Origin: Bacillota bacterium
GTDB lineage: Bacteria > Bacillota > Clostridia > Lachnospirales > Lachnospiraceae
Length of the DNA stretch: 62,824 nt
Assembly: GCA_023450835.1 (NCBI GenBank)
Contig: JAEXGM010000250.1
Coordinates: 1-62,824, forward strand
Direction: 5' to 3'
Shown piece after piece: positions 1 to 9,633 of the stretch. Every line of letters starts with the position of its first letter. Positions within the stretch are counted from its first letter, which is position 1. The notes under the pieces are model-generated. The model did no database searches and had not been told where the DNA came from. It worked only from the letters and a program-made list of their open reading frames with translations. The translations under genes and the position numbers were made by a program.

Positions 1-3000
1 CCGATAAGTATCCTGTCAATGGTTTTGCCCTTCAGCCATTTGCCGATATCACATCGTTCCTGGTTCCACTGGTTAACGGTACCCTTAGGGGCAGACGGAT
101 GCATGCTGTTCCCCTTCTGGTCAAGGGCTCCGCTGTCTCTTAGAGTGGTGCCATCCGTACATATCAGATCCACAGATACATACCTGCCGTTTTCATTCTG
201 GGGGTTAATCCAATAATTAAGACGCATATCTGAGGTCACCGGAATATCGACGTCAAATACCTTATAGTAACAGTAGGAAGAAGCGGTGCTGTTATCCGTA
301 CCTGCCACCATGAGGGAGGAGGTGCCGGAATGGCTTGTTTCGTTCGACCTGACAGAGCATTCGGGTGAGACTCCCGGAAGGTATCCGCTTATATTTAAAG
401 CATTGTTATTATCTATGGAGTCAGGCCAGGCAGGCTGGGATTGGCCTGATTCAAGGCCGGTTCTGAGATAAGTATTGCCATACCCTTTATACTCCCGGTA
501 CAGTCTCAGAAAGGTGTAAGGGTCCACGACCTTCAGATTCATATTACTGTGGTCAGCCTGGTACTGGGCAACTCCGTCCGCCAGAATATCAGGGTCTGCC
601 AATATGGTACGGAAAGCGTAGAAATGCTGGTCAGGGTTGGAGGAAATATAGTCATTCAATCCTTTTTCCACATAGGATTTGTTTTTAGGAGTATGTCCGT
701 AGTTCAAATCAACCAGTTTCAGAAAGGGAGTTCCGTTCACATAGGCGCTGTCATAGCCATTGTTGACAAATACTCCGTCAGGAGCGAATTCGGTATATCT
801 GCTTTGGATGCTGTTGGCCAGATTTGAGATATAATCGGTTATCACAAAACCGGCAATATCAAGGTCAAGCCGGTTAAACCAGCTCTTTGAATAACTTTGC
901 CAGTTATCAAGGCTGGCAGTGGGAAGATACATGGGGTTTTGATAACCGGCACCATTGTCTCCCGATACAAAATAATCCTTTGAGGTAGCGGTAGCGTAGA
1001 GATAGTTATATACATTGGGAACTCTTTGGGATAGATTGGGCACCACGGACCAGGTCAGGGGTATTCTTCCGCGGCCATTTGCCTTATTCCAAAGGGCAGG
1101 CAGTTCGCCGGCAGACCAGGCGGCAGAATCAAAATCTCCCATGTATAACAACACATATCTGGTATCAGGAGAGTAGGCTTCATAATTATCGGTCCCTTTG
1201 CTGTTCTTTTGAACCAGAGTATCTAAAGGAACCTGGCTGTAAACAGAAGCATTGGCAAGTCCCATGATTCCGGGGGCATCGGCATCCAGCTGGGCGTTGT
1301 ATTTAGAAGCCGCCTTTACGAAGCCCCATTCCGAATCGATAGCGGACATTCCGCCGTAATATGCCTGATCGGTATATTTTATATGCCAGGGAGCAAAGCC
1401 GCCTATTGTGATAATATTACCGCCTGCTTTTGTATACATGGCACTAAGTATGGTTTCAAGAGTTGCATTGTCCGTTCCAAGGGGCTGTGTGGGGTCATCA
1501 TTCGGCAGATAACTTCCGCTCGGAACATTCGTACCGCCGGGGGCCAGATCAAAGAAAAACGCCTTGTTCATAATGTAATAATCCTGATTTATTACCATTC
1601 TGTTAAAAAAGTCATCTGTATACATCATTTTTCCCGAAGTATCCCTGTCTTTTGTCCAGGCATCCACCGCATATTGCATCAAGGTGCTGTTCACCTTGCC
1701 GGTATCAATATAATTTACCTTTGCCCAAAGGTAAGCATCACATTTTTTGCTGCCGGTGGACGATATAGAAGTTCCCCATATGGTTCCGGTCCCTGTGAAT
1801 TTTCCGCTCAGGTCTTTTACCGCCAAAAAGCCCGGTAGTTGGTTATGCAGTTCAGTAAAAAGGCTGGCGGCAGACGTATCATATCTGACAGGGAGCAGAT
1901 TTTCGACGCCGGCGACAGTAGCTGCCACATTGGAGGTGGAGGGTACGTTTTCATCCCAGAGTACAAGCCCTGAGAATTTTGATTGAAAAGGCTTTAAGAA
2001 GTCAGCGTAAAAGTCACTTACAGTTATTTTGGTCTTGCCGGATAGAATATTTCCGGATTGTGTTAATTGACCCAGCCAGAAAGTATCGGGATCAAAGCCT
2101 CTTGGCTTGGCAATTTCATCGCTTGCATAGAATTTGACGTACAAAAGAGGGCCGTCCCTGTTGATAATTCCCTGAGCGGCGGCTACCATTTTCATGTAAT
2201 CATAGGCGTAGGCAGTCATGGTCTTCTTTACGATAGTCCGGTCTACGATATTTGCTGTGTTATTATCGAAGCTGTCCGCACCGGTGAATATTGTGTTATC
2301 GTTACTGGAGGAAAGCGAACAGCTTACGGTATTGTAGCTTCCGGATTCCCCGCCAGCACCTGCATTTTTGATGACCCAACGGTTAAAATATTTTACCGAA
2401 CCTAAATATACTTTCATCCATTTCTCATTAGCGGAGGAAGTGGAGCACCAGTGTGTGGTCAGGCTGCCGTCCAGAGCCTTATCGGGAGTCTCTCCGTTAC
2501 TGTTGGCATCCACGGCAGTTACTCCCGCATTGGAGGTAAGCAGATTGTCCTGCTCATATAATTCAAAGGAATTGATTCTTATAACGTTATTGCCGGCTAT
2601 TTGATTGGGGGTGGTGATATATAATCGGAAATACCTTCCCGTGGCACCTGGCAGCAGTCTTTCCGTAGAAGCTGCACTGTTATCGGAGACGGTATCCACA
2701 TCGGTAAAATTGCTGTTATCCGTACTGACCTGGAGTTTATAGGCCTTTGTATTGTAAGAGGCAGACTCCCCATTTGCCTGCGCATTTCTTACAATCCATT
2801 TTTTTATGGTTTTGGCGGAGCCAAGATCGACGGTCAGATACCGGCTGCCTGACAGGGTTGAACACCAGTGGGTGGTTATATCACCGTCAACAGCCTGGGC
2901 GGCAGTCTCTGTCCCACTGTTGGAATCCGTCGCAGCCGCTGTTTTTCCAAGGGCAATGTCATAATTTAATTCGAATTCGTTGATTCTTACAGTCAGGTCG

Positions 3001-3239
3001 GTTTCACCCTGGTTAGGGGTATTGACATTCAGCTTAATATACCTGCCGGAAGGGGTACTTTCAAGACTTCCCGCAGGATAAAAGCATTTTGGATTTGTCT
3101 GAAGATAATTGCCAAGGTCGTAGTAGTAATAGCTGTCGGAAGCAGCCTTTACAGTGTTTTCTGTTAAGCAGGATACCTGTAATGCACTAAAAAGCACACA
3201 GGCGGATAATCCGATACTTAAAATTTTTTTCCATTTCAT
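1..3239 (-). CDS. Secreted GxGYxYP-family putative glycoside hydrolase with two F5/8C modules (3' end outside window)
   Basis: The reading frame starts at the ATG at 3239, behind an AGAAAGGA ribosome site, and stays open to position 1, so about 1079 residues are visible and the C-terminus is missing. A hydrophobic signal peptide is followed by two discoidin-like (F5/8 type C, CBM32-like) modules near residues 88-210 and 215-330; each contains an ALDG/AVDG..TTHWCST stretch typical of the fold. The large central region carries GAGYQNP near residue 765, a variant of the signature of the GxGYxYP putative glycoside hydrolase family. From about residue 925 there is a module clearly homologous to residues 542-710 of the propeller protein at 11824. 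It is probably exported and bound to glycan; the catalytic activity of this family is not established, so the substrate is unknown. Confidence 0.8.
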   Translation of the reverse strand, partial: MKWKKILSIGLSACVLFSALQVSCLTENTVKAASDSYYYYDLGNYLQTNPKCFYPAGSLESTPSGRYIKLNVNTPNQGETDLTVRINEFELNYDIALGKTAAATDSNSGTETAAQAVDGDITTHWCSTLSGSRYLTVDLGSAKTIKKWIVRNAQANGESASYNTKAYKLQVSTDNSNFTDVDTVSDNSAASTERLLPGATGRYFRLYITTPNQIAGNNVIRINSFELYEQDNLLTSNAGVTAVDANSNGETPDKALDGSLTTHWCSTSSANEKWMKVYLGSVKYFNRWVIKNAGAGGESGSYNTVSCSLSSSNDNTIFTGADSFDNNTANIVDRTIVKKTMTAYAYDYMKMVAAAQGIINRDGPLLYVKFYASDEIAKPRGFDPDTFWLGQLTQSGNILSGKTKITVSDFYADFLKPFQSKFSGLVLWDENVPSTSNVAATVAGVENLLPVRYDTSAASLFTELHNQLPGFLAVKDLSGKFTGTGTIWGTSISSTGSKKCDAYLWAKVNYIDTGKVNSTLMQYAVDAWTKDRDTSGKMMYTDDFFNRMVINQDYYIMNKAFFFDLAPGGTNVPSGSYLPNDDPTQPLGTDNATLETILSAMYTKAGGNIITIGGFAPWHIKYTDQAYYGGMSAIDSEWGFVKAASKYNAQLDADAPGIMGLANASVYSQVPLDTLVQKNSKGTDNYEAYSPDTRYVLLYMGDFDSAAWSAGELPALWNKANGRGRIPLTWSVVPNLSQRVPNVYNYLYATATSKDYFVSGDNGAGYQNPMYLPTASLDNWQSYSKSWFNRLDLDIAGFVITDYISNLANSIQSRYTEFAPDGVFVNNGYDSAYVNGTPFLKLVDLNYGHTPKNKSYVEKGLNDYISSNPDQHFYAFRTILADPDILADGVAQYQADHSNMNLKVVDPYTFLRLYREYKGYGNTYLRTGLESGQSQPAWPDSIDNNNALNISGYLPGVSPECSVRSNETSHSGTSSLMVAGTDNSTASSYCYYKVFDVDIPVTSDMRLNYWINPQNENGRYVSVDLICTDGTTLRDSGALDQKGNSMHPSAPKGTVNQWNQERCDIGKWLKGKTIDRILI

Positions 3240-3251
3240 AATAATAATATC

Positions 3252-3487
3252 CTTTCTGAAGCACCTCATATTTGACCGGGAATTTCCCAGGAACTTGTGT
3301 GAATTATGTTTTTCAATAATTCACACTAACAACTATACCTTTCCAACTTGCCGCATGTTTGTGCCGAGGATTTCGCAGACACAAACATGTGTGAAATGCC
3401 TTGCATTTCACGCTAACCACCATATGGCGTGCCTTAGCATGCATTCCAATCAAAAGTGGAAATTGTTTTTTAATTTCCACACTACTA
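3252..3487 (-). repeat. Type A structured repeat, copy R1 (leader of the GxGYxYP gene)
   Basis: Read on the minus strand, this gap is built of three successive units that start with GTGTGGAAATT, GCGTGAAAT and GTGTGAATTAT, each closing a short hairpin. The middle unit has a second perfect stem (CATGTTTGTG with CACAAACATG) around the loop CTGCGAAATCCTCGG. The last unit ends in CAGAAAGGA, which serves as the ribosome site of the downstream gene. The same layout is seen at 25304, 31974, 37413 and 50967. Confidence 0.75.
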
Positions 3488-3590
3488 CCTGAGTGTAATA
3501 TACTTTTCCGGTGATGAAAACTTAAAGAATTTATAAAAGATTAAATTAATGAGATAAAAAACCTTATTCTGAAAAGAACAGCATAACATC

Positions 3591-3619
3591 TTGACAAAAG
3601 GAAGAAATCAGCATAACAT
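3591..3619 (+). promoter_or_regulatory. Putative sigma-A promoter for the GntR/LacI-type regulator
   Basis: TTGACA at 3591-3596 is separated by 17 nt from TAACAT at 3614-3619, in very AT-rich DNA about 245 nt upstream of the regulator. It is a pattern match only. Confidence 0.4.
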
Positions 3620-3734
3620 ATATTCAAAACATAATATAAAGTTATGATAATAGTAATGAATAAGTTATGAAAAATAATAAATATTTTACGATTCAAAATA
3701 TTATGCAGGGGCAGTGATACAATGGCGGTTAATG

Positions 3735-3864
3735 AAGGAAGGGGAGAAGTTTGAAAGAAAAACACTTTCAAATTACTTATTAAGGCAGTATCATGCAGAC
3801 AGCAGACTGCAAACAGTCTGGAAACAGTCTGCGGCAAGCTTGTGATATGCAGGGAGGTATAAAA
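3735..3864 (+). repeat. Type B structured leader, copy B1
   Basis: A first hairpin (TTTGAAAG 3750-3757 with CTTTCAAA 3765-3772) follows a GGGGAG ribosome-like site. Then come the conserved string TTATTAAGGCAGTATC, a second imperfect stem region (GCAGACTG and CAGTCTGC) and GATATGCAGGGAGGTATAAA directly before the ATG at 3865. The same ordered elements occur at 24326-24424 and, degenerate, at 28009-28080. The terminal AGGGAGG is the ribosome site of the regulator gene. Confidence 0.7.
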
Positions 3865-4974
3865 ATGGAAGTAAGCCGTAATTCCAACACACCGATATAC
3901 AGACAGGTGAAAGAGATTATTCTGAACAGGATTCAGAGCGGGGAATGGAAACAGGGAGATTTCATCCCTACGGAAACAGAATTATGTCAGGAGTTTCAGA
4001 TAAGCCGGTTTCCTCTAAGGCAGGCAATGGATGAACTTTCAGCAGAAGGAATCTTACAAAGGCAAAGAGGAAAGGGAACAATAGTAGAAGCCGTCAGGCC
4101 AATCAGAAATGCAGGGAAAAGCAAAGTAATAGGAATTATCATGACAAACCTGACAGAGGGGGTAAATGGAAATATTTTAACCGGCTTTGAAAGAGAGGCA
4201 CAGCTAAAGGATTATCTGATAATGGCAGGCTGTTCCGGAGACTCCAAAGAGAGGGAGAATGCGCTGATTGATAAAATGCTGGAACAAAAGGTGGCGGGAA
4301 TTGTCCTGTTTAGCTGCAAGGATTCCGATATTTTAAAGAAACAGGAAGATATCCGCAACGCCGGAATCACACTGGTATTAATAGACCGTAATCCCGGTCT
4401 TACGGATGTGGATTATGTCGGTTCCGATAATATGGGCGGGACCTATATGGCAGTGCACCACCTGGCTTTGCAGGGATTCGAAAGAGTTATGTTTGTATCG
4501 GATGCAATGGGCATATCCTCTGTGAAGGAAAGGCTGGAGGGATACCAGCGGGCGGTGGCAGATTATCACCTGGAGTCGCTGGAATGTATTTGTGAAGATA
4601 AATATTTAATGAAGAAGCCAAAGGGAGAGCGGGAGCTGCTTTTGAAAAACCTGAATGAGGCGTTAATAAAACATCGAAGCCAGGGAACTATCGGAATATT
4701 TTGTATCAATGACTATGTGGCAATGAGATGTATAGAACTGTTGCATGATATGGGAATGGAAATCGGGAAGGATGCGGCGGTAATAGGCTATGACAATGCT
4801 CCTGAGAGCGGTTTCTTCAAGATACCCCTGACAACAGTAGAACAGAATGGGTTCCTGGTCGGACAGGGGGCGGCTGAAGTTGTGATATCAAAGCTGGAAG
4901 GCAAAAGCAAGCAGATTTATTATATGAAAATACCGGCACAGCTGGTAATTCGAGAGTCTTGCGGCGAAGTTTAA
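3865..4974 (+). CDS. GntR-type winged-helix regulator with LacI-like sugar-binding domain
   Basis: 369 residues. The N-terminal ~70 residues are a GntR winged helix (PIYRQVKEIILNRI, FIPTETELCQEF, LRQAMDELSAEGIL, RQRGKGT). The rest is a periplasmic-binding-protein-like sensor of the LacI/GalR type (IGIIMTNLTEG, DRNPGLTDVDYVGSDN, GYDNAPESG). This architecture is that of AraR-like repressors, which release DNA on binding a sugar. The start at 3865 is chosen because AGGGAGGT sits 6 nt upstream; an in-frame ATG at 3793 lies inside the hairpin leader. It precedes the membrane AraC sensor by 25 nt and probably controls the mannoside import locus. Confidence 0.88.
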   Translation: MEVSRNSNTPIYRQVKEIILNRIQSGEWKQGDFIPTETELCQEFQISRFPLRQAMDELSAEGILQRQRGKGTIVEAVRPIRNAGKSKVIGIIMTNLTEGVNGNILTGFEREAQLKDYLIMAGCSGDSKERENALIDKMLEQKVAGIVLFSCKDSDILKKQEDIRNAGITLVLIDRNPGLTDVDYVGSDNMGGTYMAVHHLALQGFERVMFVSDAMGISSVKERLEGYQRAVADYHLESLECICEDKYLMKKPKGERELLLKNLNEALIKHRSQGTIGIFCINDYVAMRCIELLHDMGMEIGKDAAVIGYDNAPESGFFKIPLTTVEQNGFLVGQGAAEVVISKLEGKSKQIYYMKIPAQLVIRESCGEV

Positions 4975-4999
4975 ATAAAGGGTGAAGGAGAATACAGGA

Positions 5000-7399
5000 A
5001 TGCTGTTTGGAAAGAAAACTAATATAAAAAATGCCATAAAGTTAAAAAGTTTATACAGCAGGCTTATATTATCCTATACATTTATCTCAGTATTCATTAT
5101 TTTATCTCTGGCCGCATTACTTTACCAGAATTTTCAGAAGACTTCTCTTCAGGCAATAAAAATAAATACCATGGAAAGTCTCGGAAAGAGCATTAATCAG
5201 CTGGATATGATGCAGGACAGAATCTTTTCTCTGGGGCAGCAGTTATTAAAAAATGAGTCCTCCGTATTTAACGCTCTGTATGGAAATGAAGAGTTATCCC
5301 AGATTGAAGAAGCCCTTATTATAAGAAAGTTTTATAATATCATAGATTCGGATACCATTATAGATTCTATTTATCTGTATAATGCCGCAACAAAAGAAGA
5401 TATCAGTACTTTTGGAGTAGAAAACAGAGACGCCATGAATCTGGCAATGCATAATTTATTAAAAAAGCATGATATTTATGGAGGGATTCAATACATACCG
5501 GGCAGAGTGGAGTATACGGATGCCAAGGGAGAAAAGAGGGAAAACAGAATAGTTTCTGTTGTTCTGACCCAAAGCGAGTACTATCCGGATTATAGCCTGG
5601 AAACAGTCGCCCCTGAGAAAGGGTATGATGTAAGTGCAATTATTATTAACCTAAAGGAGGACGCTATCAGCAGTACGGTAGCGGCATTGGACCGTTCTGT
5701 CATTTCCGATATCCTTCTGGTGGATAAGAAGTCCGATGTCCTTTATGATAATGCCCTGAACCGGTTCGGGAGAAATATTTCCGGAGATAAGACAATAACG
5801 GATATCAGAACTTCAGGAAGAACGGACGGAATGTTTACCGACAGCGTCAAAGGAGAGAAGTGCCTTATTGTTTATAAGACCATGGCAAGGAATAATTGGA
5901 TACTAATAAATATTTACCGGTACAAAGATTTATTTCATGATTTGATTCAACTGAGGATTTTTGTTGTCAGCATTTGTATGGCCATATTATTATGCACCAT
6001 CCTGCTGTCGATTTTTTCTGCCAGAACAATCTATTCTCCCCTTAACGCTCTTATTGTAAAAACAAAAAAGATGCAGGACAGCGACAGTGCTGATGCCGAT
6101 ATGAAAAATGAGGGTATTACAGAGATACAATACCTGGAGAATGCATTTACGGCAATGAAGAATCAGACAATACGTCTGGAGAACAGCGCGAAAGAAAATC
6201 TGTCCGTCATAAAGGAAGCCTTGCTTATAAAGGCAATGAAAGGACTGGATTTCTTTGAAGATACTCTGAAACAGAATTTTAACAGGCTCTTTCAGAATAT
6301 TTTATTGGAGGAATCGGAGCTGGGATGTTATGTTATCGTAGTATTCTGTCTGGACAAGTACAATAAGACGCAGAATATACAATCGGAGCTGATGGAGGGC
6401 GGCGGCATGATATCCTCTTTTAAAACAGCGTTTTCTATTGAGATTGCACGGTTTTATCCATGTGAACCGGTAGAAAGCAGAGATAAGATGATGACCTACC
6501 TGATTAAAATCACAGGTCAGGAGAGGTTGACCGGAACGGCTATTCAGAAACTCCAGACAATTCACAATAATCTGCAAAAAGAGCTGGACTGCCAGATATC
6601 CTGCTCTGTGGGGATGTCCGTCAACAAAATAGAAGACCTTTACCAGTCCTATTCCAATGCAATGGAGCTGTTAAAATACCGCCTGGTATACGGATACGGC
6701 CTTTTCTATTACAATGAACTCCATAAGACTACTTCAATTGATGCTATCGTATCGGTAGAAAAAGAAAAAGAGCATCTGATGCAGATGATTAATCTGTGCA
6801 ACAAAGAGGAAGCAGAAGCGGCAGTAAAAGAGATTATTGCCAATATATCCTCCTGCCAGTACGATTACATTATGCTTATCATAAACCAGATCATATTGGA
6901 GATTGTGAAAACAGCCCAGAAGTTTACGGGAGAAGACAAAGAGGAGTTTAATTTCAATAATTTATACAGTAATTTGAACCGGATAGATACATTGGAAGAT
7001 ATACAGTCTTTCCTGATACTCTATTGTAAAGCGGTTATCGGAAAGATTGAAGAGAAGAGAAAGAATTCCAGAAAGGAAATGATAGAGGAAGCAATAGAGT
7101 TTATGAAGCTCCACTATTATGAATACGAGATATCCGCCGAAAGACTGGCAGAAAAAGCCGGTATCACCTCAGGGTATTTTGGGAAGCTCTTTAATGAACA
7201 TACCGGAAAGTCCGTAAACGAATATATTGTGCAGCTTAGGCTTGACAGCGCAAAGGAAATGCTGCTTCACACGGACATGATTATAAATGATATCGCAGCA
7301 GAGGTCGGTTTTAATAATGCCACTTATTTTATGACGGTATTTAAGAAAAACACAGGAATGACGCCAAACCAATATAGAAGAAATGAAATTCAAAGCTGA
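5000..7399 (+). CDS. Membrane-anchored AraC-family sensor-regulator
   Basis: 799 residues. Transmembrane helices near residues 22-45 and 310-335 flank an extracellular sensor region of about 260 residues, probably dCache-like. A cytoplasmic linker and a C-terminal AraC double helix-turn-helix follow (ISAERLAEKAGITSGYFGKLF, then IINDIAAEVGFNNATYFMTVFKK). This one-component architecture, related to YesN, is common beside LplB/YesQ-type sugar importers in Lachnospiraceae and Paenibacillus. The ATG at 5000 is preferred over the upstream GTG at 4982 because AAGGAG lies 9 nt before it. It probably senses an extracellular oligosaccharide and activates the permease operon that follows the terminator at 7421. 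Confidence 0.88.
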   Translation: MLFGKKTNIKNAIKLKSLYSRLILSYTFISVFIILSLAALLYQNFQKTSLQAIKINTMESLGKSINQLDMMQDRIFSLGQQLLKNESSVFNALYGNEELSQIEEALIIRKFYNIIDSDTIIDSIYLYNAATKEDISTFGVENRDAMNLAMHNLLKKHDIYGGIQYIPGRVEYTDAKGEKRENRIVSVVLTQSEYYPDYSLETVAPEKGYDVSAIIINLKEDAISSTVAALDRSVISDILLVDKKSDVLYDNALNRFGRNISGDKTITDIRTSGRTDGMFTDSVKGEKCLIVYKTMARNNWILINIYRYKDLFHDLIQLRIFVVSICMAILLCTILLSIFSARTIYSPLNALIVKTKKMQDSDSADADMKNEGITEIQYLENAFTAMKNQTIRLENSAKENLSVIKEALLIKAMKGLDFFEDTLKQNFNRLFQNILLEESELGCYVIVVFCLDKYNKTQNIQSELMEGGGMISSFKTAFSIEIARFYPCEPVESRDKMMTYLIKITGQERLTGTAIQKLQTIHNNLQKELDCQISCSVGMSVNKIEDLYQSYSNAMELLKYRLVYGYGLFYYNELHKTTSIDAIVSVEKEKEHLMQMINLCNKEEAEAAVKEIIANISSCQYDYIMLIINQIILEIVKTAQKFTGEDKEEFNFNNLYSNLNRIDTLEDIQSFLILYCKAVIGKIEEKRKNSRKEMIEEAIEFMKLHYYEYEISAERLAEKAGITSGYFGKLFNEHTGKSVNEYIVQLRLDSAKEMLLHTDMIINDIAAEVGFNNATYFMTVFKKNTGMTPNQYRRNEIQS

Positions 7400-7420
7400 A
7401 CAAGGGGTTGTTGTAAGAAG

Positions 7421-7488
7421 AAGCTCTGGGTCGGATGATTCGCCATCATGTACTGTTTGGCAGACATCCGGCCCAGAGCTTTCTTTTA
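7421..7488 (+). terminator. Rho-independent terminator after the AraC sensor
   Basis: AAGCTCTGGG-TCGGATG pairs with CATCCGG-CCCAGAGCTT around a loop of about 26 nt, followed by TCTTTTA. It separates the regulator genes from the importer operon. The rest of the gap to 7712 is AT-rich, with no gene visible. Confidence 0.8.
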
Positions 7489-7712
7489 TAACAGTCTGCT
7501 TACCTGGCAGGAGAAGAAAAATCTTGTATTTATCCCGAAAAGAAAGCTTTTTTAAATATTTTAAGTATTGTTTTTCTAATATTTTTAAGCATTTCTAAAT
7601 TGTTTGTCTAGGCAAAGAAAGTCTGAATAATTATACTGAGCAGGTAAGTTGCTGATCAGACAAATTACAGAAAAGACTGCCTTAAAAAATTGATAGAAAG
7701 AAGAAATGGTAC

Positions 7713-8684
7713 ATGAAATTAACGGAAAAGGGAAAGCACAAAAATAAAGCAGGGAAGAAAACAGGGAGTATCCTGATGGAGTTTATCACCAACTGGCAGC
7801 TGTATCTGATGGCGGTACCGGGATTTATATGGTTCCTGGCATTTAGCTACATACCCCTTTGCTGGCTTCAGATAGCTTTTAAAGATTACAATATTATGGA
7901 TGGGGCATTTGGAAGTCCATTTTTAAAGGGAGATATCTTTGAGAACTTTAAGATATATTTTAAGTCCCAATATTTCTTTCGGACGACCTTTAATACTCTG
8001 TTTTTAAATACATTGTCGATTTTCTTTACGCTCCTTGCTTCTGTTACACTGGCCATCCTGTTAAATGAGGTGAGAATAAAATTCGTAAAGAAGATTTACC
8101 AGTCAGTAATTTTTATGCCTACTTTTTTATCGACCATAGTAGTTGCGGCTTTTTTATACTCCCTGTTGGGGGAGCAGTTCGGAGTGGTCAACTCGGTATT
8201 AAATTCTATGGGACTAAAAGATATTCATTGGTATAGCGTGGCCTGGTACTGGCCGATTATTTTAACCATTGTAGCCGTTTGGATGGGCGCCGGAAGCGGC
8301 AGTGTAATTTATCTGGCTTCTATTTCTTCCATCTCTCCGGAATTGTATGAGGCAGCTAAGATGGATGGAGCCAATAAGCGGCAGGAAATCTTTAATATAA
8401 CGGTACCGCAGCTGATGCCTACTATGGTTATCCTGACAATTTTAAATATCGGAAATATCTTCAGAGGGAATTTCCAGTTGATTTATTCCATCGTAGGGAA
8501 TAACGGACTCTTATTGCCTACCACAGATGTCATCGATACTTATGTTTTTAGAGGGCTCACTTTCGGAGGTACCTACGGGGAATCTACAGCGGTAGGTCTA
8601 TACCAGTCTGTAATGGGATTTCTTGTTGTAATTCTGGCAAATAAGCTATCAAAGAAAATTGATGACTCTTATGGATTGTTCTAA
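7713..8684 (+). CDS. ABC sugar importer permease, LplB/YteP type
   Basis: 323 residues with a basic N-terminus and six predicted membrane helices. The cytoplasmic EAA loop reads YEAAKMDGANKRQEIF..TVPQLMP, which docks on the ATPase. It is typical in length for the LplB/YteP family of permeases for complex plant or host oligosaccharides. The stop is followed 15 nt later by the partner permease, and then by the binding lipoprotein, so the three form a classical carbohydrate-uptake cassette. The start is weakly supported (GAAAGAAG 14 nt upstream). No ATPase gene is present nearby. Confidence 0.9.
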   Translation: MKLTEKGKHKNKAGKKTGSILMEFITNWQLYLMAVPGFIWFLAFSYIPLCWLQIAFKDYNIMDGAFGSPFLKGDIFENFKIYFKSQYFFRTTFNTLFLNTLSIFFTLLASVTLAILLNEVRIKFVKKIYQSVIFMPTFLSTIVVAAFLYSLLGEQFGVVNSVLNSMGLKDIHWYSVAWYWPIILTIVAVWMGAGSGSVIYLASISSISPELYEAAKMDGANKRQEIFNITVPQLMPTMVILTILNIGNIFRGNFQLIYSIVGNNGLLLPTTDVIDTYVFRGLTFGGTYGESTAVGLYQSVMGFLVVILANKLSKKIDDSYGLF

Positions 8685-8699
8685 GAAAGGCAGAAGATT

Positions 8700-9590
8700 A
8701 TGAAAGCAAAAAAGAAACATGACAGTGACCGTTCCTTTTATATTTGGATCAATATTATTCTGATAGTGGTATCAATTGCCGCATTGATTCCTTTTTATCT
8801 GGTTATTGTAACTTCCTTTACCAATGAAGGATACATCATGCTCCACGGGTATACCTTCTTTCCCAAACAATTATCCGTTACTGCTTATAAATGGATATTG
8901 GGAAAGAATTCTACCATATATATGGCCTACCGGAATACCATAGCTCTGACGACGGTAGGAACCGTTGTAAGCCTGTGCCTGGTATCAATGTATGCTTATA
9001 CTGCTTCCCGCAAGAAGCTGCGTTTTCGCAATTTCATTGCTTTTTGGGCATGGATACCCACAGTTTTTTACGCAGGATTGATTCCTTTTTATATGGTACT
9101 TGTGAAGCTGCATTTTCAAAATACATATTGGGGGCTGGTCGTCCCTATATTCATGAATCCTTTTAATGTATTTCTGATGCTGAATTATTTCAGGGGCTTG
9201 CCGGGAGAGGTTATGGAATCTGCGGCAATTGACGGTGCCAGCGAATGGCTGACTTATCTGAAAATCGTGGTTCCCATGTCAAAGCCGGTTTTTGCAACGG
9301 TATCACTTTATGTGATTTTGCAGATATGGAATGAATGGACCCTGACGCTTTTACTCATTGATAACGACCATAAAGCAATGTATCCGCTGCAGTATCTTCT
9401 AAGGCAGATTATGGCCCAGGTAAATTATGCCCAGGCCCAGGTGAATCAGGTGGTAAATATAGGTGACCTTCCCCAGGAATCCCTTAAAATGGCAACAGTA
9501 GTGATGACAATCGGCCCGGTTATACTTGTATACCCTTTTATTCAGAAATATTTTGTCAAGGGTATCAATGTAGGAGCTGTAAAAGGTTAA
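8700..9590 (+). CDS. ABC sugar importer permease, YesQ/LplC (MalG-like) type
   Basis: 296 residues with six predicted membrane helices and the EAA loop MESAAIDGASEWLTYLKIVVP. The C-terminus VKGINVGAVKG is characteristic of YesQ/LplC-type permeases. It follows the LplB-type partner by 15 nt with an AGAAAGG ribosome site. The two should form the heterodimeric channel for the substrate delivered by the lipoprotein at 9729. Confidence 0.9.
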   Translation: MKAKKKHDSDRSFYIWINIILIVVSIAALIPFYLVIVTSFTNEGYIMLHGYTFFPKQLSVTAYKWILGKNSTIYMAYRNTIALTTVGTVVSLCLVSMYAYTASRKKLRFRNFIAFWAWIPTVFYAGLIPFYMVLVKLHFQNTYWGLVVPIFMNPFNVFLMLNYFRGLPGEVMESAAIDGASEWLTYLKIVVPMSKPVFATVSLYVILQIWNEWTLTLLLIDNDHKAMYPLQYLLRQIMAQVNYAQAQVNQVVNIGDLPQESLKMATVVMTIGPVILVYPFIQKYFVKGINVGAVKG

Positions 9591-9633
9591 TGATATTGTT
9601 TGGTTTAATAACCTGACTATATAATAATGTAAT

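Noticed and set aside
3154..3492. Plus-strand open frame over the R1 repeat
   Set aside because: It is antisense to the GxGYxYP gene start and the repeat hairpins; composition is not protein-like.
3793..3864. N-terminal extension of the GntR/LacI-type regulator
   Set aside because: The stretch is the translated hairpin leader; a good ribosome site lies at 3852-3858 for the ATG at 3865.
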